From Helicobacter pullorum NCTC 12824 (lineage in GTDB: Bacteria; Campylobacterota; Campylobacteria; Campylobacterales; Helicobacteraceae): DNA of 60,004 nt. The position numbers and the translations under genes were made by a program. The stretch lies in assembly GCF_017979475.1 (NCBI RefSeq), contig NZ_JAERIT010000010.1:1-60004 (forward strand), given 5' to 3'. Shown here one piece after another: positions 52,052 to 60,004 of this stretch (positions are counted from its first letter, which is position 1; each line of letters begins with the position of its first letter). The notes under the pieces were generated by a model, which was not told the DNA's origin, made no database searches, and saw only the letters and a list, made by a program, of their open reading frames with translations.

Positions 52052-52567
52052 TTAAGCTTTATTTTCTCTCCAATCATCGCTTCCGCTTGTTCCAGCTGCA
52101 GTATGTTCCCAAATTATTTTTCTATAATTCAAGGATACTCTAAACAATTCTGTCTTGTTGTGGTTATCAGCATCTTGTGCATTAGGAGATACAAGATCAA
52201 TATCTGTAATAATTGCATCTTCCAATTTTGTAGTAAAATAGTGTTCTTGCCCTCCACTAGTTGAAGTTCTAAACCAATAAATCTCTACAGTAGGTAATCT
52301 TTCCCCTTTTGTCAGGGCATTATAAAGCAACGGGGTTGCTTTATTGAGTGAGCAAGTAAATATAAAAGGTTTGTGGACTCTTTGTCCGCTTGGTTGCCCA
52401 CTTTGTTGATCCACTGGAACTGTAACTTTATGAGACACTTCTTGAGCCATAATTTCATCTTCGTGTCCAGCTTGATAACGATTGCCTATACTTGCTTCTG
52501 TCGAAGCCCCACTTGAAATAAGCCCTTGAGTTGCACCTTCTATTTTAATATACACTGGTTGTGCCAT
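52052..52567 (-). CDS. hcp: Hcp, T6SS inner-tube protein (TssD)
   Basis: The 171-residue product starts MAQPVYIKIEGATQGLISSG and has ASTEASIGNRYQAGHEDEIMAQEVSHKV in parts, HKPFIFTCSLNKATPLLYNAL, YWFRTST-G-EHYFTTKLEDA and the C-terminal SLNYRKIIWEH, all typical of Hcp. Hexamer rings of Hcp form the tube expelled by the sheath. It stands alone with a strong AAGGAG site, its own -10 box and a terminator, divergent from tssM. GC content is slightly higher than around it, as expected for a highly expressed gene. Confidence 0.96.
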   Translation of the reverse strand: MAQPVYIKIEGATQGLISSGASTEASIGNRYQAGHEDEIMAQEVSHKVTVPVDQQSGQPSGQRVHKPFIFTCSLNKATPLLYNALTKGERLPTVEIYWFRTSTSGGQEHYFTTKLEDAIITDIDLVSPNAQDADNHNKTELFRVSLNYRKIIWEHTAAGTSGSDDWRENKA

Positions 52568-52642
52568 TTTTACTCCTTACTTTAAAATTATTTAAAATCT
52601 TAATTTAATAACTTAGATTATGGCGTTAATTCTTTTTACAGA

Positions 52643-52648
52643 ATTATA
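52643..52648 (-). promoter_or_regulatory. -10 box of hcp
   Basis: On the minus strand GCCAAATATAATTC contains TATAAT about 75 bases before the hcp start. No convincing -35 or sigma-54 motif precedes it. Confidence 0.5.
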
Positions 52649-52724
52649 TTTGGCAACACCCAAATCTAATGTCTTTAATTATACCAATTTTTGAGCCATT
52701 TTATCTTAAATTTTGATAATTTTC

Positions 52725-52730
52725 TATAAA
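52725..52730 (+). promoter_or_regulatory. Possible -10 box of tssM
   Basis: TATAAA in TTTTCTATAAAATA lies 43 bases before the tssM ATG at 52773. The context is AT-rich, and the call is weak. Confidence 0.3.
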
Positions 52731-52772
52731 ATATACATAAATATAAAACTTTTATTAAAAATAAGGATACAT

Positions 52773-55700
52773 ATGTGGCTTCAGAAAATATTTAATTTCA
52801 TAAAATCCAAAACTTTTATTCTCATTATGCTGTTTATTGCTCTTGTGGTAATGAGTTTATCATTTTGGTTTTGGGGACCTCTTATTGCTTTTAACGAGGT
52901 TTATATATTCGGCAGTGGATATTTACGATTTGGCATCATTTTAATTGTTTGGGTTATTATATTCTTTTCATTCTTAATGAAGCCGATTATTAACTTTTTT
53001 GCTTCGCTCAAAAGCAAGAAAAGACTAAAGTTAAAAGAGTTCAAAAAAGAAGCTAATGAATTTCTTTTTAGAGCCAAAAGGAATTTTTCTATCTCTTTAC
53101 AAGACGCAAAGAATACTTGGAAAAAAGATATAAAAATGAAAAATTTGCCATTATTTATTATTATAGGAAATGAGGGTGCAGGTAAAAGCACTTTTATTAA
53201 TTATTCTAACATAGAATATCCCCTTAGTGATAGTTTGGAATCTTATAAGAAATTACATAAATCTACTACAAATTTTGCTCTTTATGTTTCCAAAAAAGGA
53301 GCTTTATTAGATACAGAGGGAAATTATTTCTCACAAGAGGACTTTTTTAATCCCTCTAATAGCGATGAATTACCAGAAGATGATTTAGAAAAAAATAAAG
53401 ATTTCTTGATTAAAAAGAATATTTGGCAAAACTTTTTAACTTTCTTAAATAAGAATTTCTTTCATAGCAAACTTAATGGAATTATTTTGGTTATAGACAC
53501 AACTTCTTTCTTAAATAATCCCAAAGAGTATTCTCAAAGTTTAATTCGACATTTAACAAAAAGAGTTAATGATTGTGAGCATTTTTTAAATCTTAAATTA
53601 CCCATTTATATTGTCTTTTCCAAGTTAGATCTAATTGAAGGAATGAAAGAATATTTTGATATTTTTAATGACAAAATTGCCAATAAAATTTTGGGTATTT
53701 CTTTTCAAGATAAAATCAATGAAAATAACTTATATAAAGAATTTCAGGAAATCAGTGAATCGTTACAACTTTCTTTTATGCAAAAAAATAGCAACATTTA
53801 TTCTTTGGAAGAAAAAAATAGAATTTATCTATTTTTAAAGCAACTAGACAACCTATTTGCCTTGGTGGTAAAATTTATTATAGAAATGCAACAAGAAAAT
53901 GCTTTAAAAAATAATTCTTATATTCGTGGAGTTTATTTCGTAAGTGCTTATCAAGAAAATATTCCTAGAAATTTTTTATTAGACGCCGTGTGTGATAAGT
54001 ATGCATTAAAAAAATCTCTTGCTAAGGTTAAACCTTTATATAGCAAACAAAGCTATTTTGTCAAATCTCTGTTGGAGGATATTATTTTTAAAGATTATTC
54101 TCTGAGTAAAACAAAAGGTTTATTGAAAAAAACTGCTTTATTATCTACTATTTTAATTATAAGTCTATGCACATACTTTGTATCATTCTATCTTATAAAT
54201 AAAACTAATTTGGAGGTTTCTAAAAGTGTAACCACCTCAAAAGCTTTAGAATCTTTATTAGATGGGTTGCACTATGAAGAATTAACCATTAAAGAAAAGG
54301 CTGATTTACTTGCTGGTATGAAAAATATTCTTAGCGTATATCCTGAATTAGCACAAAATCAACATATTATGCAATATTTTAGTCTAAATCTTTCCTATAA
54401 AGGTTTCAAGAAGGCACGAGAGATCTATCAAATGCTTAATGAAGATGTTTTAAAAAATACCCTTTTAAAAGAGATGGAAACAATTTTACAAACTGACAAT
54501 GACAAAAATAATTTAATTAAAACACTTTATATCTATCAATCTCTATTTGAGCAAAAATACTTGAATAAAGAATTGTTAAAAATTTGGATTAATGAAAATT
54601 GGGGCTTTTTAGAGAAATATCAAATCACTAAGGGAGATTTTTTAAGTGGTATTGATGAATTAAAAGAGATTGATGTACAAAATTTTGCAATCGATGAGGA
54701 AAGTATTGAAATTGGGATAAATAAATTAACAACAGTTAGCAGAGTGCAAAGAATCTATATTCTGTTTAATTTTTTAAATAGCAATAAACCAAAGGAAAAA
54801 TATTTCATTAAAGAGGAATTAGGCTTCTTGGCAAATAATGTTTTTTCCGAAAAATCAAAAATTAACTTTGTAGATAAAATATATACAAAACAAGGGATGT
54901 CAAGTTTTCTAAAGGAATTAAATCAACAAATTGGTAATGTTATTCATATTGAAGAATGGATGTTGCGTGGTGGAATTTCTAAAGAATCTGAGAGCGTAAT
55001 TACACTAGGTATATTAAAACTTTATTTAGCTGAATATCAACAAAAATGGCTAGAAATCCTCGCTTCAATCTCTCCTCAGAAATATAATACTAAGAGTTCT
55101 ATGATTAATGAGCTTGAAATATTATCCAAAAAAGGCAATCCCATCCTTTTGTTAATAGGAATTGTTAGTGCAAATACCAATTTAAATGACGCCTCATTAT
55201 TAAGTGAAGCTTATAGCTTAGGACTTAATGCCACTGAAATTAAGAGTAACTTTATAAGTATCACTAATGCTTTTGAACCTTACCACATCATTGCTAAAGA
55301 AAATTCATTTTTAATGACTGGGGCTGCCGCTGTTGGAATTAACTCTAGCGACAACGAAAAAATTATGGAAACCATTAATGCTAATATATCAAATATGCAA
55401 AATAAAATAGTAAATTTCTCTGCAGATAATATGCAAAATACAGAGGAAAAGATTGCATATAGTCTTGGCAAAATAAAGGAAGTCGATGATCCTTTTGTTG
55501 TATTTGCCAATAATATAAGAAAGTTACCAAAAGATTTAGAGAGATATTACAATGAATTATCCCAATACGCTTGGAATCTTATAGAAAGCTATGGAGTTTC
55601 ATTGTTTAATAGAGCTTGGATAAATGAGATATACACTCCTTTTATTAATAACATTACGCCATATTATCCTTTCAACAAAGAAAGCACAAGCGAACTTAGT

Positions 55701-56303
55701 TTAGATAGCTTTAAACAATTCTTTGGCAAAAATGGTTCTCTTAATAATTTTTACAAAAAATATTTAAGTGATGTTCTATTAAGAAAAAAGGATCATTATG
55801 TTGTCAATGCAGAATTATCCACCAAACTTAGCTTCTCTAAAGAATTTTTAGATTTCTATACAAAAGCAATGAGTTTGTCCTATTTAATGCTTAATGATAA
55901 TGACAATATTAAGGTAATTTTCACTTTGCATAGTCTTGATTTAAGTGCAGATTTTGCATATATAGAATTAAAATATCAAGACAAAACAATGAGATATGAT
56001 CATACTTTAAATTCAAACTTGCAAATAGTTGGAGAACAATTCATTAATGGAGCAAGCTTGGTTTTAACTGCATACAATTATCATAATCCTGATGTAATCC
56101 ACAATAAGACATACGAAGGAGAATGGGGATGGTATAAATTCATTATGGATAGTAGCAGAAATAATAATGGATATAGCATAATATTTAATGGAAATAAAAA
56201 ACTCTACTTTGATTTTAGTATTATAAATGGTGCAAAAAACTTAAATCAAATCATTACTATATTAGATGATTTTAAAATCGTAGAAAATATTACAAGGAAT
56301 TAA
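52773..56303 (+). CDS. tssM: TssM/IcmF inner-membrane component of the T6SS
   Basis: I start at the ATG at 52773 because ATAAGGATAC precedes it; an earlier in-frame start would add 20 residues with no site. The 1176-residue protein has two N-terminal spans (about 13-35 and 50-70), Walker A GNEGAGKST at about 132-140, a Walker B-like GIILVIDTTSF at about 233-243, a third span at about 455-475, and a long periplasmic part with the C-terminal IcmF beta domain ending near GEWGWYKFI. It spans the periplasm between TssL and TssJ. Its TAA overlaps the next start (TAATG). Confidence 0.93.
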   Translation: MWLQKIFNFIKSKTFILIMLFIALVVMSLSFWFWGPLIAFNEVYIFGSGYLRFGIILIVWVIIFFSFLMKPIINFFASLKSKKRLKLKEFKKEANEFLFRAKRNFSISLQDAKNTWKKDIKMKNLPLFIIIGNEGAGKSTFINYSNIEYPLSDSLESYKKLHKSTTNFALYVSKKGALLDTEGNYFSQEDFFNPSNSDELPEDDLEKNKDFLIKKNIWQNFLTFLNKNFFHSKLNGIILVIDTTSFLNNPKEYSQSLIRHLTKRVNDCEHFLNLKLPIYIVFSKLDLIEGMKEYFDIFNDKIANKILGISFQDKINENNLYKEFQEISESLQLSFMQKNSNIYSLEEKNRIYLFLKQLDNLFALVVKFIIEMQQENALKNNSYIRGVYFVSAYQENIPRNFLLDAVCDKYALKKSLAKVKPLYSKQSYFVKSLLEDIIFKDYSLSKTKGLLKKTALLSTILIISLCTYFVSFYLINKTNLEVSKSVTTSKALESLLDGLHYEELTIKEKADLLAGMKNILSVYPELAQNQHIMQYFSLNLSYKGFKKAREIYQMLNEDVLKNTLLKEMETILQTDNDKNNLIKTLYIYQSLFEQKYLNKELLKIWINENWGFLEKYQITKGDFLSGIDELKEIDVQNFAIDEESIEIGINKLTTVSRVQRIYILFNFLNSNKPKEKYFIKEELGFLANNVFSEKSKINFVDKIYTKQGMSSFLKELNQQIGNVIHIEEWMLRGGISKESESVITLGILKLYLAEYQQKWLEILASISPQKYNTKSSMINELEILSKKGNPILLLIGIVSANTNLNDASLLSEAYSLGLNATEIKSNFISITNAFEPYHIIAKENSFLMTGAAAVGINSSDNEKIMETINANISNMQNKIVNFSADNMQNTEEKIAYSLGKIKEVDDPFVVFANNIRKLPKDLERYYNELSQYAWNLIESYGVSLFNRAWINEIYTPFINNITPYYPFNKESTSELSLDSFKQFFGKNGSLNNFYKKYLSDVLLRKKDHYVVNAELSTKLSFSKEFLDFYTKAMSLSYLMLNDNDNIKVIFTLHSLDLSADFAYIELKYQDKTMRYDHTLNSNLQIVGEQFINGASLVLTAYNYHNPDVIHNKTYEGEWGWYKFIMDSSRNNNGYSIIFNGNKKLYFDFSIINGAKNLNQIITILDDFKIVENITRN

Positions 56304-57196
56304 TGATGAACGAAGAAATAGGAATTATAATTGAAAACTTAGAGGATTGTATAACTGCAAAAAAAGTTCATATTTTTAATACTTTAGGTGGAATTATAGG
56401 TAGTGATCCTCAATGTGCTTTTTGTGTGCAAAATAAAAGAGAAGAAATACAAAAGCAACACATCAAAATATCATTTGAAGAGGGATTTTTTACTATTTCC
56501 CCTATGCAAGGTGCAAGTGTCTTTTATGGCGATTCTTTTTCAGAAATGAAAGGGGATTATGAAACCGTAATTAATATTGGTGATACCTTTAGAGCTGGCG
56601 ATATTACATTTCGCTTTGCCTCTATAAAAGAAGTAAATGAATTACTAGCAAGTAATAGAGTAGAGATTAAAGATATTCCAAATGATACAGGTATGGATGA
56701 GATTGAAATCAAACCTAGAGGACAAGTAAAAACCTCCGATTTTCAGGAAAAACAAAACATTAAAGAAAAGCTTTTAGGTGAAAAAAAATATGATATTATG
56801 GAAAATAATACTGATTATACAGAGATTATAAACATTAATAAACAGCAAACTCAAGACTTTCAATATGCAAATATATTAAAAGCCTTGCAACAATCACTAT
56901 TTAAAATCAAAACAAATCAAGAGAGTGCAACGCTTAATGAATATGCAAATATAAACATTAAGGATTTTGAAAGTATCATAGAAAATATTCCATTGATTAA
57001 ATCTACAAGATTGATGAATACCTTAGTTCTATCTTTGATTGCCAAAGAATTATATAGTCCTATTTTCGAAGAAATGGAAGAAGATATTTTCATTAAATAT
57101 TTACAGTCAGCCATACAAGGAAATATTAAGGAAGATAAAATATTATTTGAAAATTTGGCAATCAAGGCATTAGAGAACTACATTAAAAAATTGTAA
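56303..57196 (+). CDS. tagH: FHA-domain protein associated with the T6SS (TagH-like)
   Basis: The 297-residue protein opens with an FHA-like beta sandwich: VHIFNTLGGIIGSDPQCAF, QKQHIKISFEEGFFTISP, ASVFYG and GDTFRAGDITFRF (about 20-110). The usual FHA residues are partly preserved (GS-P, then H). The C-terminal half is helical (about 190-290). FHA proteins of T6SS clusters bind phosphothreonine and regulate assembly. No kinase or phosphatase gene (PpkA, PppA) is visible here. It is coupled to tssM by TAATG. Confidence 0.75.
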   Translation: MMNEEIGIIIENLEDCITAKKVHIFNTLGGIIGSDPQCAFCVQNKREEIQKQHIKISFEEGFFTISPMQGASVFYGDSFSEMKGDYETVINIGDTFRAGDITFRFASIKEVNELLASNRVEIKDIPNDTGMDEIEIKPRGQVKTSDFQEKQNIKEKLLGEKKYDIMENNTDYTEIININKQQTQDFQYANILKALQQSLFKIKTNQESATLNEYANINIKDFESIIENIPLIKSTRLMNTLVLSLIAKELYSPIFEEMEEDIFIKYLQSAIQGNIKEDKILFENLAIKALENYIKKL

Positions 57197-57230
57197 ATTA
57201 TTTTCACTTTAAAAATAAAAATAATTCACT

Positions 57231-57236
57231 TATAAT
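57231..57236 (+). promoter_or_regulatory. -10 box before the last effector set
   Basis: TATAAT in CACTTATAATTTTTG lies 38 bases before the small gene at 57274. It probably starts the transcript of 57274, 57406 and 58221. Confidence 0.5.
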
Positions 57237-57273
57237 TTTTGTGGCAACATACAAAACAAGCAAGGAGTTCTAA

Positions 57274-57399
57274 ATGAAAGTATCAATCAATAATCTAAAA
57301 GGCTACGCAGAATTAGAAAAAATTTTAGAGATTGCAGAAATAACTTTAGAATACATCAATACAGATGATAATATTAAAATTATTAGAAAGGTAGCTTAA
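57274..57399 (+). CDS. 41-residue duplicate fragment of the downstream effector N-terminus
   Basis: Behind a perfect AAGGAG site, this frame reads MKVSINNLKGYAELEKILEI, then AEITLEYINTDDNIKIIRKVA. The second part repeats the segment LEIAEITLEYINTDDSITIVGKVA of the effector at 58221. Forty-six bases are identical (57325-57370 and 58440-58485). It seems to be the front of a duplicated effector gene that was cut short and now ends at a stop, or a small leader gene. Confidence 0.55.
   Translation: MKVSINNLKGYAELEKILEIAEITLEYINTDDNIKIIRKVA
57325..57370 (+). repeat. 46-bp direct repeat
   Basis: Identical to 58440-58485. Recombination between the two would delete the membrane protein gene at 57406. 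Confidence 0.85.
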
Positions 57400-57405
57400 A
57401 CAAAT

Positions 57406-58221
57406 ATGAGATTCTATAAACAAAAAAGATTCTATATTCCATTACTTGTATTATTGCTTTTGCTTATTGTGGTTACTGCATTACTTTATAAACCTTTGAA
57501 ACTTGTATATTGGGCTAATGAGGTATATCCCAAAGAAATACAAATGCTAGAAAAATATGATACCCTCATTGCCAATCCCTCTACCTTTTTTGCTAACTAC
57601 ACTGAATTTCAACCTAAACTAAAAGATTTCCAAGACTTAAATAAACAGATACAGACTATCAAAAGAGACTTTATCATAATGGATAAGATTGGTTTGGGGG
57701 AAGTTTATTTTAATAGCACTACAAATTTGGTTGGTAAATTTCACTATTTATCAAAAATAAAAATATTATTTTTCGGCTACCCCGAAACACAAACCCTCAA
57801 CCAATCCCAAATGCAACAATACAAAGAGATTCTAAAAAACACACAAGAGCTAAAAGAAGCCATCCCTAAAGAGCAATTTCAATTTGCACAAGCTTATGAG
57901 GATTTTTATCAGTTTTTTTCTCAGAATATAAATGATTTAGCTTATGTTCAACGAATTAATACTATTAGACTTACCATTAATTCTACTGCTATTTTTACCA
58001 ATATTTACCATAATGATACTTGCCCATCTCCATACAAATATGTAGAAACACTTTTGCCAAGAATGCAAGAAAGCTATATGATTTTAAAAAAATTAAAGCC
58101 TAATGCTGATGTTTTAAGGCACATTAAGCAGAGTTCCTATGAGGAGTTTTTGGCAAAAATAACACGAGAGATTATGAATCCCTCGCAAAATATCTTATCA
58201 ACTTGTAAAAGGATAGACTAA
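57406..58221 (+). CDS. Membrane-anchored periplasmic protein, effector partner 4
   Basis: A 271-residue protein with a single N-terminal transmembrane helix (about 9-28, FYIPLLVLLLLLIVVTALLY) and a helical periplasmic domain with two cysteines (NDTCPSPY and ILSTCKRID). Its TAA overlaps the ATG of the following effector-like gene (TAATG), the same arrangement as the three pairs at 17132-20640. It is a candidate immunity protein. I see no known domain. Confidence 0.6.
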   Translation: MRFYKQKRFYIPLLVLLLLLIVVTALLYKPLKLVYWANEVYPKEIQMLEKYDTLIANPSTFFANYTEFQPKLKDFQDLNKQIQTIKRDFIIMDKIGLGEVYFNSTTNLVGKFHYLSKIKILFFGYPETQTLNQSQMQQYKEILKNTQELKEAIPKEQFQFAQAYEDFYQFFSQNINDLAYVQRINTIRLTINSTAIFTNIYHNDTCPSPYKYVETLLPRMQESYMILKKLKPNADVLRHIKQSSYEEFLAKITREIMNPSQNILSTCKRID

Positions 58222-60004
58222 TGGAAAATAACGAACAAAGTATTACAGAAACATTAGAAGATTCTATCAATCAAGGATTACAAGAAGCACAAACGATAGT
58301 TGAGGACACAAGGGAAAAGGTAGGAAATGTTTCTGCTGGTGCTTCTATGGCTAGTTCTGGTTTTGAAGTAATCCAAAGCAATATTGCTAAACCCCTCACC
58401 CACACTATCCACATTATCACTAGCAAACTAGAAAAACAATTAGAGATTGCAGAAATAACTTTAGAATACATCAATACAGATGATAGCATTACAATCGTTG
58501 GAAAGGTAGCTGGAAATACTATCAATACTTGGATTCTCACAGAGGGTATGTATCTCTCAAAAGTCATCGCTCAAGAGGTAGTGCAAGTAGTAACAAAAGG
58601 TAAGACTCCCATAGGTATTGTTATCTTTTCAGCAGGTAGTATCATCTCTTTTTTCTTTGCAGGCAAAGCAGAGGAAATATTTAAGGATTTATATTTTAAT
58701 CAAGGGCGTGATACTTTCAAACCCCTAGAAAACTTCCTCCAACGACACTTTAACTTCCCAGCTAAACCAAGTTGCCCTAAAGGTAGCACTATGCCTAATG
58801 GCTCTTGTGCCCCTAGTCCTCAAGAGTTTTGGTATCCTTTATTCTCTTTTCTTTTTCTTTCTCCTTATCCCAAGCCCTCACAAGCCCACCAAGAAGCTTT
58901 AGCTAAAACCAAAGAGTTAAAATCTAAAATCACTCTTGCCTCTAGCCCCCATATACAAAGCGATGTATCAAGCGGCTATATTGATGAAAGAGACTTACAA
59001 GAGTATAAAGAACAACAATATGTATTGCAAAAAGAACAAAGACTCTATACCCAAGCTCTGCAAGACTACACACAAGAGCTTGCATATAAATCTAGCATAC
59101 TTAACTTGTATTTAGAGCGATTAGGAGATAGTATATTACCCCACATCACTGAAAACAGAGGCTTAACATATAATGAAGCCTTGAATCTAGTAAGCAAAAA
59201 CAACTATATGATAAAAATACTTGATGAAAGTGATATAGATTCTATCGATGTTAATTCGCCTTTTGCGTATTTGAGGGCATTATTTTTATGCGAAAATATC
59301 ATTGTTGTAGATGAGCAAGGAAACCCAACCCTTAATGAAAGCAATCTCTTTAAGCATTTAGGCTATAAAGACGATGCAACCATAATATTTGCACTTGACA
59401 AACAAACCCTAACAAAAGATTACCTTAATAAAAGAAAATCTCTCTATAAAACCATAATGAATCTACGAGAGCAAAGAGAACAAGACTATAAAGAGGAACA
59501 AGAAAGAATCTCTCAATTAAGCTATGAGGAATACCAAAGAGAACGAGAAAAAACATTAAGAGAGCAACAAAGACAAGAAAGAATACAAAGAGCAAGGAAT
59601 CCTAATACAACAAATCATCTCATCTTGGAAACTAAAGACAAAAATAATGTGATTATCTTTTTAGATTCTGATATTTCCCTCTCTAATCTTATCCATATCC
59701 ACAATAACAAAATAGACATTTTCACTAAAGATGGCACAATACTAGATATACAAAGATTAGAGACTTTATTGCAAGAATATATCAACATAAACCATAATAC
59801 AGACAACAATGCAAACAATACAAACAATAATGATAATAATACAGCTATTACTTTAGATTTACTAAACTCCCCTAATACTCAAATCTTTTTATATTCTCAA
59901 CTCCTCCTAGGTGGCTCTGAATCTCCTATAAGCTCTCAAGAATACTTCTTTGGTTTATTAGATTCTAAAAATAGTGATACACTCTTAGATACTCTTAAAC
60001 CTAT
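58221..60004 (+). CDS. Large T6SS effector candidate, cut by the right edge
   Basis: An open frame runs from the ATG at 58221 to the end of the window without a stop, at least 594 residues. It has a helical N-terminus (about 1-125), a hydrophobic segment at about 133-156 (TPIGIVIFSAGSIISFFFAG), a Cys/Pro-rich stretch (CPKGSTMPNGSCAPSPQEFW), then coiled-coil with many Arg/Glu/Gln (about 410-460) and an Asn-rich linker (near 535). The build resembles the giant effector at 20640: a membrane span near the N-terminus, a long helical middle and Asn-rich linkers. The toxin domain would lie outside the window. Confidence 0.65.
   Translation, partial: MENNEQSITETLEDSINQGLQEAQTIVEDTREKVGNVSAGASMASSGFEVIQSNIAKPLTHTIHIITSKLEKQLEIAEITLEYINTDDSITIVGKVAGNTINTWILTEGMYLSKVIAQEVVQVVTKGKTPIGIVIFSAGSIISFFFAGKAEEIFKDLYFNQGRDTFKPLENFLQRHFNFPAKPSCPKGSTMPNGSCAPSPQEFWYPLFSFLFLSPYPKPSQAHQEALAKTKELKSKITLASSPHIQSDVSSGYIDERDLQEYKEQQYVLQKEQRLYTQALQDYTQELAYKSSILNLYLERLGDSILPHITENRGLTYNEALNLVSKNNYMIKILDESDIDSIDVNSPFAYLRALFLCENIIVVDEQGNPTLNESNLFKHLGYKDDATIIFALDKQTLTKDYLNKRKSLYKTIMNLREQREQDYKEEQERISQLSYEEYQREREKTLREQQRQERIQRARNPNTTNHLILETKDKNNVIIFLDSDISLSNLIHIHNNKIDIFTKDGTILDIQRLETLLQEYININHNTDNNANNTNNNDNNTAITLDLLNSPNTQIFLYSQLLLGGSESPISSQEYFFGLLDSKNSDTLLDTLKP

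Noticed and set aside
57327-58485. Attachment-site (att) duplication from an integrated element
   Set aside because: The 46-bp repeat lies within coding sequence of a gene and its fragment, with no integrase or tRNA gene nearby, so gene duplication explains it better.
1-60004. tRNA or rRNA genes
   Set aside because: I saw no cloverleaf-like sequence or rRNA stretch on either strand, although I could not run a dedicated search.

Overview
The window is AT-rich DNA with tightly packed genes, strong AAGGAG-type ribosome binding sites and TATAAT-like -10 boxes that lack clear -35 boxes. Together with a type VI secretion system (T6SS) that shows no ClpV gene, this suggests a Campylobacterota host, most likely an enterohepatic Helicobacter. 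That is an inference; no species was identified. Two unlike halves sit side by side.

Bases 1-16132 form a plasmid- or phage-like module, all on the + strand. It holds a Cas4/RecB-like exonuclease with four Fe-S cysteines, a Bet/RecT annealing protein, a thymidine kinase-like protein, an SNF2 helicase, a DUF6094-type DNA methyltransferase and a CHC2/Toprim primase. About 18 small unrecognised proteins lie among them, and there is a ribbon-helix-helix antitoxin next to a beheaded MazF-like toxin. No integrase, partition gene or conjugation gene is visible. A 645-bp intergenic region full of inverted repeats (16133-16777) separates this module from the next.

Bases 16778-60004 are a T6SS island. 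The apparatus is encoded by tssJ-tssK-tssL (- strand, 42781 to 40107), tssA-B-C-E-F-G (+, 42917-49259), hcp (-, 52567-52052) and tssM plus an FHA protein (+, 52773-57196). vgrG (-, 37191-34372) has an unusual glycine-zipper N-terminal extension. Between tssG and hcp lie cargo genes and relics: an Abi-like fragment, a frameshifted DUF5710-like gene, a NYN nuclease and a GNAT protein with a membrane tail.

Effector gene sets surround the apparatus. At 17132-26294, three tandem pairs of a membrane protein followed by an effector-like protein occur, ending in an 1884-residue protein with a C-terminal M23 peptidase fold. Two secreted candidate immunity proteins and an unknown 444-residue protein follow. 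At 57406 to the right edge a fourth pair occurs, and its effector runs out of the window.

The most remarkable stretch is 28957-33323 (- strand). A 706-residue effector candidate is followed by a membrane protein gene and then by three orphan copies of its own 3' end, alternating with two further, different membrane protein genes. Every junction is a stop/start overlap (TAATG, ATGA or TGATG). It looks like an archive of displaced toxin tips with their immunity genes. Two vgrG relics flank the intact vgrG, and a TnpB relic closes the array, so the island has been rebuilt repeatedly by recombination between short direct repeats.
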